From Lachnospiraceae bacterium (GTDB lineage: Bacteria; Bacillota; Clostridia; Lachnospirales; Lachnospiraceae), in assembly GCA_017483425.1 (NCBI GenBank), contig JAFUWM010000357.1, forward strand, positions 1-7,431: a stretch of 7,431 nt of DNA. Direction: 5' to 3'. Positions 1 to 5,348 of the stretch are shown piece by piece. Made by a program: the position numbers and the translations under genes. The stretch's first letter is position 1. Each line of letters starts with the position of its first letter. The notes below the pieces were generated by a model, which saw only the letters and a program-made list of their open reading frames with translations, had not been told where the DNA came from and did not search any database.

Positions 1-871
1 CCATGGTGGCGCCGTCCTCACAGATCGCACGCTTGGTATTTAAATTATACATATTCTTGGACCAGTTCTCTATAGTAGAGTATCTGAGTCTGGCGTTCCT
101 GCCTACAAACAGCTCCACACATCCCGCATGAAGATTTGCCACGTTGTACTTGGGTGCAGAGCAGCCCTCTATGAAGTGAAGATCCGCTCCCTCGGACACT
201 ATTATCAGCGTATGCTCGAACTGACCCGCACCAGCCGCATTAAGCCTGAAGTACGACTGCAGAGGAATCTCAACTTTTACTCCCGGAGGCACATATACAA
301 AAGATCCTCCTGACCATACCGCCCCGTGAAGCGCCGCGAATTTATGATCTGTCGGCGGTACAAGCTTCATGAAATGCTCACGCACCATTTCCTCATATTC
401 ACCCGTAAGGGCGGATTCCATATCGGTGTAGATCACTCCCTGCGCCAGAACCTCTTCTTTTACATTATGATAAACAAGCTCTGAATCATACTGCGCTCCC
501 ACTCCGGCAAGGCTTGTACGCTCCGCTTCGGGAATGCCGAGTCTCTCAAAGGTATTTTTTATATCATCCGGAACCTCTTCCCACGTTGCCTGCATTTTTG
601 TTTTCGGCTTTACATAGGTCACGATATCGTCCATATTGAGTCCCGAAATATCCGGTCCCCATTCCGGAACCTTAAGCTCGTTATATATTTCAAGACTTTT
701 CAGCCTGAAATCAAGCATCCACCCGGGATCGTGCTTCTCCTTTGATATCTCCCGCACGATATCAGGTGTCAGACCTTCCTTTACTTTATAGAAGTCCTCA
801 TCCTTTTCCTCATACCGGAAATCATAGAGGCTTCTGTCTATATCATTTACTTCGCTTCTTTCTCTGTCCAT
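1..871 (-). CDS. sufB: SufB, Fe-S cluster scaffold subunit (3' end outside window)
   Basis: SufB is the scaffold subunit of the cytosolic SUF iron-sulfur assembly machine, where it works with the ATPase SufC. The first 290 codons are present; reading starts at ATG 871 and is open to the window edge. I recognise the family from its N-terminal part (GLTPDIVREIS, then KHDPGWML at about residues 46-53), the stretch HGAVWSGGSFVYVPPGV (182-198) that opens the beta-helix core, and EGCSAPKY (235-242) containing Cys237, the counterpart of a cysteine implicated in sulfur handling in E. coli SufB. Family members of this type are about 465-470 residues, so some 180 C-terminal residues, including the essential Cys/Glu region, lie outside. 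An AAGGG ribosome site sits 6 nt before the ATG. The gap to sufC is 19 nt, so the two are co-transcribed. In Clostridia sufD, sufS and sufU usually follow, but this cannot be seen here. Confidence 0.96.
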   Translation of the reverse strand, partial: MDRERSEVNDIDRSLYDFRYEEKDEDFYKVKEGLTPDIVREISKEKHDPGWMLDFRLKSLEIYNELKVPEWGPDISGLNMDDIVTYVKPKTKMQATWEEVPDDIKNTFERLGIPEAERTSLAGVGAQYDSELVYHNVKEEVLAQGVIYTDMESALTGEYEEMVREHFMKLVPPTDHKFAALHGAVWSGGSFVYVPPGVKVEIPLQSYFRLNAAGAGQFEHTLIIVSEGADLHFIEGCSAPKYNVANLHAGCVELFVGRNARLRYSTIENWSKNMYNLNTKRAICEDGATM

Positions 872-890
872 TTATAACCCTTGATATTAA

Positions 891-1631
891 CTATTCCGCA
901 ATATATTTCTCGAAACCGTTCTCGTTTATCTCCTCTACAAGTGACGCGTCACCGTCAGCCACTATCTCACCCCTCACCAGCACATGGGTGTAATCGACAT
1001 GAAGTGACTCCAGGATTTTCGTACTATGTGTTATTATTAGAAGCGCCCCGTCTTCATTCTTCTGATATTCCTCTATACCTGCGGATACTGTACGCACAGC
1101 GTCTACATCAAGACCTGAATCCGTCTCGTCAAGTATCGCAAATTTAGGCTTCAGCATGAGAAGCTGCAATATCTCCGCCTTTTTCTTCTCTCCTCCGGAA
1201 AAGCCCACATTCAAATCTCTGTCTTTATACGGGGTATCGAAGTTTAATATCTCCATATTAGCCGCAAGCTCCTTGCGATATTCAGAGAATTTTATCTTTT
1301 CTCCGGTCTTCTGCACTATCGCGTTCCGTATAAAGGATGATACCGTAATCCCCGGTACCTCCAGAGGATTCTGAAAGGACATGAACGTTCCTGCCTTAGC
1401 CCTTTTGTCCGCAGGCTCGTTTTTCATATCAAGACCGTTAAAATAAATACTACCACCCGTTATTTCATACAAGGGATTCCCCATGAGAGCATTGCCGAGC
1501 GTTGATTTGCCTGCGCCGTTAGGTCCCATGAGTACATGGGTCTCACCTTTTCCTATATTCAGATTTATCCCTTTAAGTATCGGACTGCCGTCTATTGCTA
1601 CAGACAGATCCTTTATCTCTAATAACGCCAT
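891..1631 (-). CDS. sufC: SufC, ABC-type ATPase of the SUF Fe-S assembly complex
   Basis: SufC is a soluble ABC ATPase that binds SufB (and SufD) and drives the conformational change needed to build Fe-S clusters on the scaffold. The 246-residue product has a Walker A motif GPNGAGKST (36-44), Q-loop Gln87 in SFQNP, a SufC-style signature NVGFSGGEKKKAE (141-153), Walker B and D-loop in AILDETDSGLD (165-175) and H-loop His202 in ITHS. The length matches the family (about 245-250). The frame is open upstream to 1700, but the start at 1631 is preferred because it has AGGAG 4 nt upstream, avoids a 68-nt overlap with the kinase gene and gives the usual MxxLEIKDL N-terminus. The stop TGA of the kinase gene lies one base before this ATG, so translational coupling is likely. 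All ATPase motifs are intact. Confidence 0.97.
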   Translation of the reverse strand: MALLEIKDLSVAIDGSPILKGINLNIGKGETHVLMGPNGAGKSTLGNALMGNPLYEITGGSIYFNGLDMKNEPADKRAKAGTFMSFQNPLEVPGITVSSFIRNAIVQKTGEKIKFSEYRKELAANMEILNFDTPYKDRDLNVGFSGGEKKKAEILQLLMLKPKFAILDETDSGLDVDAVRTVSAGIEEYQKNEDGALLIITHSTKILESLHVDYTHVLVRGEIVADGDASLVEEINENGFEKYIAE

Positions 1632-1632
1632 T

Positions 1633-2496
1633 TCACTCCTCACTTTCTGACTTATTGAACGCCATTCCGGTTTTGCATAACTCCCCCAGACAGCTCTCAA
1701 AATTCACTCCGTACCAGCGTTTGTCCTGAGCTTTCTCTGTCTCCTCAATACAGCGGTTCACAAAATCAACGGCATGCTTCGAAGCCTCCGCTATAGTCTG
1801 ATCTTCAAGCAGGCACCCCGTCACAACCGAGGAAAAAATATCTCCTGTTCCCAAATATCTCCCGTTATGTTTTGTGTTTTCTGCTGTATATACTTTGTCT
1901 GTGGCTCTGTCATAGGAAACTGCCCCCATAGAACATTCATCAAAGTGGATTCCGGTTATCACTACCTTTTCCGGTCCCATATTGGAAAGCCGGGCAAGCA
2001 TTTCAGATATCTCCCTCATTGAAAACCCTGAGGGCTCACTGTAATCCATATCCAAAAGCATACAGGCTTCCGTGAGATTAGGTATGATAACATCCGCTTT
2101 TGATATAAGCGGATGAATGTGGTCAACAAAATCATCGGGAAGTCCGGAATAAAGCATGCCATCATCCGCCATTGCAGGGTCAACCACCACAAGACAATCT
2201 CCGTGTCTGAATCTGTCAATAAAGGCCGATATTTCTTCTATTTGCTTTATTGATCCCAGATAGCCGGTATAAATCGCGTCAAAACGTATGTTATTTTCTA
2301 TCAATTGCGCTGATATCTCTCCGATCTTATCAGAAAGATCATATGCTATGAAACTCTCAAACGCTGTGTGAGTGGAAAGAAGCGCCGTAGGTATGACAGA
2401 TGCTTCCACACCAAGGCAGGAAAGCACGGGTATAGCCGCTGTAAGAGAGCATTTACCTACGCAGGATATATCCTGCAGAGTGACAACACGCTTCAT
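1633..2496 (-). CDS. pdxK: Pyridoxal/pyridoxamine kinase (ribokinase-like, PdxK/PdxY type)
   Basis: A cytosolic vitamin B6 salvage kinase that phosphorylates pyridoxal, pyridoxine or pyridoxamine with ATP, feeding pyridoxal 5'-phosphate. The 287-residue product has the ribokinase-fold layout of the PdxK/PdxY family: an N-terminal substrate-lid strand with QDISCVGKCSL (8-18), the Clostridia 'pyridoxamine kinase' form of this motif; FDAIYTGYLGS (72-82); VVDPAMADDGMLY (104-116); VIIPNLTEA (136-144); and the anion-hole/catalytic-base motif GTGDIFSS (216-223) with Asp219. Length matches the family. It starts 10 nt after the transpeptidase stop and ends one base before sufC. The ribosome site before its ATG is weak (a GGATGGA run), so translation may depend on coupling to the upstream gene. 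Its product's cofactor is needed by SufS-type cysteine desulfurases, a plausible reason for sitting beside suf genes. Exact vitamer preference cannot be read from the sequence; the symbol is by family. Confidence 0.9.
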   Translation of the reverse strand: MKRVVTLQDISCVGKCSLTAAIPVLSCLGVEASVIPTALLSTHTAFESFIAYDLSDKIGEISAQLIENNIRFDAIYTGYLGSIKQIEEISAFIDRFRHGDCLVVVDPAMADDGMLYSGLPDDFVDHIHPLISKADVIIPNLTEACMLLDMDYSEPSGFSMREISEMLARLSNMGPEKVVITGIHFDECSMGAVSYDRATDKVYTAENTKHNGRYLGTGDIFSSVVTGCLLEDQTIAEASKHAVDFVNRCIEETEKAQDKRWYGVNFESCLGELCKTGMAFNKSESEE

Positions 2497-2506
2497 TCCA
2501 TCCGGC

Positions 2507-3358
2507 TCACGAGTGGATAATGACTGTGGTACCTACAGTAATCGTATTGTACAAAGCCTCTGCCATGCTTCTCGGCATATTTACGCAACCATGGGAACCG
2601 TTTGTCTTATATATGCTGCCGCCGAATGAACTCCTCCATGAAGCGTCATGTATTCCATAATTTCCCGTAAAGGGCATCCAATACTTAACATAGGACTCAT
2701 AACCCGGACCCTTCAGGGTTCTGTCGGTAGATTTGCCATATACCTGATAAGTCCCCTGAGGGGTATCATTATGAGCAGACTCATTGCCGGTCACTACATC
2801 CGATACCAGGGTCGGTACGCCGTTTTGATAAAAAGTAAGCTTCTGCTCCGTGATATTAATATCAATATAGGTCTGACCGGTCAAAACCGCTGTCGTCTGG
2901 AAATCCTCAGAGCTCTGGCTCTCTGTTATCTGCGCCTTTGCGCTCTCCTCAGCGCCGGGAACACTCGAAACCGTCATAAGCGGGGTTCTTGACGCGCTTA
3001 ACCCAAGGGTAATCGCCGATATCAGATACTGCTTCTCCATATCCTGGTTCAAAACAGTATAACCCGGCAGCTCATACAAGGAAGCAAGTCCCGCAACAAA
3101 GCTGCTTATTGCCCCCTGATCCGCACTGTAATTCCCTGCCGCATCAACCGCAAATGTACCGTCCGCATTTTTTTGCAGAAGATTAAGCATTACGCTCTGA
3201 TCTAATGTAAACTCAGACTGAACTCCGTCCGGAACCGGATAGGCGCTGAAATCATAAACTATCGATGCCACGTTCTGTGCTTTCGCATCAAGCGCAGGCA
3301 CAAAAACCGCCAAAAAAACCGCCAAAACCGCTGCCGCAGATAATAAAAACTTTTTCAT
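2507..3358 (-). CDS. Secreted L,D-transpeptidase 1 (YkuD domain, PG-binding-like N-terminus)
   Basis: An extracytoplasmic YkuD-family L,D-transpeptidase, expected to make 3-3 peptidoglycan cross-links or attach proteins to the wall through a catalytic cysteine, chemistry largely insensitive to penicillins. The 283-residue product has a signal peptide (MKKFLLSAAAVLAVF..., likely cleavage near residue 27 after AKA). Residues about 45-125 resemble the peptidoglycan-binding domain often placed before YkuD domains (inference), followed by a Ser/Glu-rich linker (132-156). The catalytic domain occupies 164-283 with His237 in YGIHDASW and SHGCVN (255-260) carrying Cys258. The start at 3358 has AGGGAGAG a few bases upstream and gives a clean signal peptide. 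It is the first gene of the ldt-pdxK-sufC-sufB operon, served by the promoter at 3402-3431. A paralogue is divergently transcribed across 231 bp. No wall-sorting motif or lipobox is seen. Confidence 0.93.
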   Translation of the reverse strand: MKKFLLSAAAVLAVFLAVFVPALDAKAQNVASIVYDFSAYPVPDGVQSEFTLDQSVMLNLLQKNADGTFAVDAAGNYSADQGAISSFVAGLASLYELPGYTVLNQDMEKQYLISAITLGLSASRTPLMTVSSVPGAEESAKAQITESQSSEDFQTTAVLTGQTYIDINITEQKLTFYQNGVPTLVSDVVTGNESAHNDTPQGTYQVYGKSTDRTLKGPGYESYVKYWMPFTGNYGIHDASWRSSFGGSIYKTNGSHGCVNMPRSMAEALYNTITVGTTVIIHS

Positions 3359-3397
3359 TGCTCTCTCCCTAAATATAACCTTGCAAAAAACTAACTT

Positions 3398-3407
3398 TAT
3401 AATTATA
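3398..3407. promoter_or_regulatory. Palindromic -10 element TATAATTATA (possible bidirectional promoter)
   Basis: The ten bases are their own reverse complement, giving TATAAT on the minus strand (the -10 of the ldt1 promoter) and TATAAT on the plus strand (3398-3403). Symmetric -10 elements are known to support divergent transcription in bacteria. The plus-strand copy lacks a good -35 at 16-18 nt spacing, so any rightward start, expected near 3410, would be weaker. Confidence 0.4.
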
Positions 3408-3431
3408 GTCTCGTTACGCTGTCAGTTTCAA
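3402..3431 (-). promoter_or_regulatory. Sigma-A promoter for the ldt1-pdxK-sufCB operon
   Basis: On the minus strand TTGAAA (3431-3426) is followed after 18 nt by a perfect TATAAT (3407-3402). Transcription should begin near 3395, leaving a leader of about 37 nt that contains the ribosome site AGGGAGAG (3370-3363) before ATG 3358. The -10 lies within the palindrome TATAATTATA (3398-3407), so a -10 can be read on both strands. Confidence 0.75.
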
Positions 3432-3486
3432 GCCCTAAATGCGCAGGTTTTGATCTCCTGTTAAAAAAGTGCTTAATTGGCGCAGT

Positions 3487-3516
3487 TTGTAGTGCTCTCC
3501 CACTACATCTTGTAGT
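3487..3516. repeat. Three alternating TGTAGT half-sites, candidate operator of ldt2
   Basis: TTGTAGT occurs at 3487-3493 and again at 3510-3516, a direct repeat spaced 23 bp. Between them lies the inverted copy CACTACA (3501-3507). This creates two overlapping inverted repeats: TGTAGTG-n6-CACTACA (3488-3507, 7-bp arms) and ACTACA-TCT-TGTAGT (3502-3516, 6-bp arms). The right half-site touches the -35 hexamer of the ldt2 promoter (3516-3521), the expected place for a repressor. TACA/TGTA half-sites are typical of BlaI/MecI/CopY repressors, although those normally have a 2-bp rather than 3-bp centre. No such regulator gene is in the window. Confidence 0.5.
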
Positions 3517-3534
3517 TGATAGCGCTGTTTTTTT
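3489..3534 (+). terminator. Hairpin plus T-run, possible intrinsic terminator or attenuator
   Basis: Read as rightward RNA, AGTGCT (3491-3496) can pair with AGCGCT (3521-3526) with one G-U, extended by two wobble pairs. The inner hairpin ACTACA/TGTAGT (3502-3507 with 3511-3516) stacks above an internal loop. Seven T residues follow at 3528-3534. The arrangement looks like a rightward terminator for a short transcript starting near 3410. It shares bases with the candidate operator and the ldt2 promoter, so it could equally be a by-product of operator symmetry. Confidence 0.3.
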
Positions 3535-3545
3535 AAGTCTATAAT
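3516..3545 (+). promoter_or_regulatory. Sigma-A promoter for ldt2
   Basis: TTGATA (3516-3521) and a perfect TATAAT (3540-3545) are separated by 18 nt, the same spacing as the divergent ldt1 promoter. Transcription should start near 3552, giving a leader of about 38 nt with the purine-rich ribosome site GGAGAGGAAGAGG (3574-3586). The -35 abuts the TGTAGT repeat cluster, so binding there would be expected to block this promoter. Confidence 0.75.
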
Positions 3546-3589
3546 GTATTGGGTTTTTATGTTTGTTTTTTTTGGAGAGGAAGAGGTTT

Positions 3590-4339
3590 ATGAAAAATCC
3601 GGTCACATACGCTGCAGCGGTATTTATTATGTCTGCTGCTTTTTTTATTCCGTCGCATCCTGTGTCGGCAAACGAGTTAAGCAATACCACGGCTGAAGCT
3701 TCTGATAATGATACAGAAGAAATCGCCGGGATATCCGCCACTGAAAAGGCAGTCTCGGAGCGCATAGAGGCTGAAAAAAGCGCCATAGAAGCTGCCTATT
3801 CAGGTATCGAACAGGCTGCCGAGATCAACCGGTTCACATCAGATCAGACTATAGCGGATCGTATCCTGGCTGAAAAAAAGACAATCGCGGCTGCAAGAGA
3901 GGATATAGAAAAAGCCGCTGAATATAATAAGGAAAAGGAGTATTCCGATATCGTGGAATCAATGCCGGATCACACCTATATCGATATCAACCTTACCTCA
4001 CAAACACTTACATACTATATTAACGGCGGTGTGACTATGGTTTCCGACATTGTATCCGGCAATGTCTCAAGGAACTGTGATACTCCACAAGGGGTCTATC
4101 AGATATACGGCAAGCAGAAAAGCCGCACACTCAGAGGCCCGAACTACGAGGCATACGTAAACTACTGGATGCCCTTTAAGGGAAACTACGGAATACATGA
4201 CGCAACCTGGAGAAGCTCCTTCGGTGGCGATATCTATCAGACAAACGGCTCACATGGCTGTGTTAACATCTCAAAAACAACAGCCGCTATACTTTATGAA
4301 ACCGCCCCTGTGGGAACCCGGGTCTTTGTCCATTTATAA
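3590..4339 (+). CDS. Secreted L,D-transpeptidase 2 (YkuD domain, charged helical-repeat N-terminus)
   Basis: A second YkuD-family L,D-transpeptidase and the only rightward gene. The 249-residue product has a signal peptide (residues 1-27, cleavage likely after VSA), an acidic linker, a helical Glu/Lys/Ala-rich region (about 50-120) built from two copies of a 24-residue unit at 57-80 and 90-113, and a catalytic domain at 130-249 with His203 in YGIHDATW and Cys224 in SHGCVN. About 79 of 120 catalytic-domain positions match transpeptidase 1 by hand alignment, but the N-terminal halves are unrelated: peptidoglycan-binding-like there, probable coiled coil here. The frame extends to a TTG at 3563, but ATG 3590 is chosen because the ribosome site GGAGAGGAAGAGG lies just before it and the signal peptide starts cleanly. 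Its promoter carries a candidate operator. Its stop overlaps the stop of the convergent small gene. Expected role: 3-3 cross-linking under a condition different from its paralogue (inference). Confidence 0.92.
   Translation: MKNPVTYAAAVFIMSAAFFIPSHPVSANELSNTTAEASDNDTEEIAGISATEKAVSERIEAEKSAIEAAYSGIEQAAEINRFTSDQTIADRILAEKKTIAAAREDIEKAAEYNKEKEYSDIVESMPDHTYIDINLTSQTLTYYINGGVTMVSDIVSGNVSRNCDTPQGVYQIYGKQKSRTLRGPNYEAYVNYWMPFKGNYGIHDATWRSSFGGDIYQTNGSHGCVNISKTTAAILYETAPVGTRVFVHL
3758..3928 (+). repeat. Two-copy 24-residue helical repeat inside ldt2
   Basis: Encoded residues 57-80 (bases 3758-3829) and 90-113 (3857-3928) align with 14 of 24 identities, a 33-residue period. Both units begin with [ED]RI.AEK and end with IE.AAE.N. 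They are rich in Glu, Lys and Ala and should form a helix or coiled coil, suggesting an internal duplication that made a stalk or interaction arm between membrane and catalytic domain. Confidence 0.65.
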
Positions 4340-4549
4340 AAACCTTGGAAGCGGAGTAACCTTCCTCTCCCAGATCTTTTTTCCGAGGTATAGCTCCATG
4401 GCGTCTTTCTGGTCCGCAGACACCTGAGAATACGTGACAAAAGTACCGTCTCCTGTCACGATCGGTGAATTCTCCGGACCGCATATGGCTCCAAGGGTAT
4501 CCCGACAAGACGTAAGTCCGTCATTTGCACCTGTAGTATACTTCCACAT
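4334..4549 (-). CDS. Small hypothetical protein, 71 aa
   Basis: I do not recognise this protein. ATG 4549 follows an exact AGGAGG (4562-4557) at 7-nt spacing, the best ribosome site in the window, which makes it convincing as a gene. The 71 residues begin MWKYTTGANDGL, contain two cysteines (15 and 23, the latter in AICGPENSP), a TGDGTF turn (33-38), a charged helix (SADQKDAMELYLGKKIWER) and a C-terminal PLPRFL. There is no signal peptide or membrane segment, so a cytosolic location is likely. It begins 25 nt after the TPM-protein stop and is the last gene of that operon. Its frame stays open upstream to 4642 inside the TPM gene's glycine-rich tail, but that extension lacks the strong ribosome site. 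Its stop falls within the last codons of ldt2 on the opposite strand. Confidence 0.62.
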   Translation of the reverse strand: MWKYTTGANDGLTSCRDTLGAICGPENSPIVTGDGTFVTYSQVSADQKDAMELYLGKKIWERKVTPLPRFL

Positions 4550-4556
4550 GTCCAGT

Positions 4557-4562
4557 CCTCCT
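4557..4562 (-). promoter_or_regulatory. Consensus ribosome binding site AGGAGG of the 71-aa gene
   Basis: AGGAGG on the minus strand lies 7 nt before ATG 4549 and after the TPM-protein stop at 4575. It decides the start of the small gene over the longer frame that opens at 4642 within the upstream coding region, and argues for independent, efficient translation. Confidence 0.8.
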
Positions 4563-4574
4563 AGTTCTTTTTCT

Positions 4575-5348
4575 TTAAAAGCTGTGGCTTCCGCCGCCTC
4601 CTGAGAAGCCGCCACCGCCGCCTCCACCTCCGCTGCCTCCACCGGAGCCGGAGCTGTGACGAGTCTTATGGCTGCTCACCAGATTCTTCCCTACAGCCGT
4701 ACCTATTACGGCACCTGCTGCCGCGGCAATAAGCGTTTCACTGTCAACAGAAACCTTGCCCTTTTTCATCCACACATACATGAAGTTAAAAAGCAGAGCG
4801 AATACAACCGCCAAGAGAAGGGTGGATATATATCTCATAGGCTGCGCTATTCTTTCACCGTACAGTACTGTCACTATCTCATTGAAGCCCTCCTCCGCGC
4901 ATCCGAAATAGTCTCCTTTGGTGGCATAGCCGTAAATATTATCTGTTATGATATAACCATAGCTTTTGTTTATATGCTTATATATTTCTCCGCTGCTCAT
5001 TATGGCGATCCTACGGTCACCCATATCTATGCAGAGAGTCGTACCGCTTTCGTTATTAAAAAGCTCATAGCAATAATCTGCCGCAGTCTTCTCGGCATCT
5101 GATGATGAAGTGCTGACAAAGGCCGCTCCGCCGTAATTTGTCACGCTTCTCAAATAATCATTCAGCAGCGCCGTCTCCTCCTCTTCACTCAGAAGATCCT
5201 CATCATCTATGATATAGGCTTCATATCCGGTTTCCACATTGACATACACCGGCTCATACGCGAAAGCCCTGTCATTCGGGAGTATAAAAAACAGTATTGT
5301 AAGCTGCGTCAGAGCCAAGAATTTTATTAATGATTTATTTTCCGACAT
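4575..5348 (-). CDS. TPM-domain membrane protein with glycine-rich tail (YdjH-like)
   Basis: A 257-residue membrane protein with the layout of TPM (PF04536) proteins such as YdjH of Bacillus subtilis. Visible parts: an N-terminal signal/anchor (about 7-30, ending AFA), an extracytoplasmic TPM-like domain (about 41-168: DDEDLLSEEEETALLNDYL, then YGGAAFVSTSS, then CIDMGDRRIAIMSSGE), a transmembrane helix (173-194) followed by Lys-rich MKKGK, an Ala/Gly-rich segment (206-222) and a Gly/Ser tail (232-254) ending SHSF, as in many TPM proteins. The biochemical role of TPM domains is not firmly established. ATG 5348 is chosen, with AGGAG 9 nt upstream; the adjacent in-frame GTG 5351 (6-nt spacing) is the alternative. 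The start overlaps the end of the zinc-ribbon gene by 14 nt, implying translational coupling and possible complex formation. Family assignment good; function inferred. Confidence 0.85.
   Translation of the reverse strand: MSENKSLIKFLALTQLTILFFILPNDRAFAYEPVYVNVETGYEAYIIDDEDLLSEEEETALLNDYLRSVTNYGGAAFVSTSSSDAEKTAADYCYELFNNESGTTLCIDMGDRRIAIMSSGEIYKHINKSYGYIITDNIYGYATKGDYFGCAEEGFNEIVTVLYGERIAQPMRYISTLLLAVVFALLFNFMYVWMKKGKVSVDSETLIAAAAGAVIGTAVGKNLVSSHKTRHSSGSGGGSGGGGGGGGFSGGGGSHSF

Noticed and set aside
1632..1700. Longer sufC start at 1700 adding 23 residues
   Set aside because: It would overlap the kinase gene by 68 nt and add a non-conserved sequence, whereas ATG 1631 has AGGAG and matches SufC N-termini.
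2648..2992. 114-codon open frame on the plus strand
   Set aside because: Antisense to the catalytic domain of transpeptidase 1; the real frame carries the SHGC active site.
3302..3330. Repeated AAACCGCC units at the start of ldt1
   Set aside because: They encode the repetitive Leu-Ala-Val-Phe core of the signal peptide; hydrophobic low complexity explains them.
3403..3786. 127-codon open frame on the minus strand across the ldt1-ldt2 control region
   Set aside because: It crosses both promoters, is antisense to the ldt2 signal peptide and repeat region, lacks a ribosome site and has an unconvincing composition. Best explained as a shadow of ldt2.
4550..4642. Upstream extension of the 71-aa gene into the glycine-rich tail of the TPM gene, or a frameshift fusion of the two
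   Set aside because: The open extension is a by-product of GC-rich glycine codons. The TPM protein ends in a normal SHSF tail and the small gene has its own strong ribosome site. No slippery heptamer was noted.
4656..5102. 148-codon open frame on the plus strand
   Set aside because: Lies wholly antisense to the TPM-domain gene, whose signal peptide, domain and membrane helix are convincing; no ribosome site or recognisable product.
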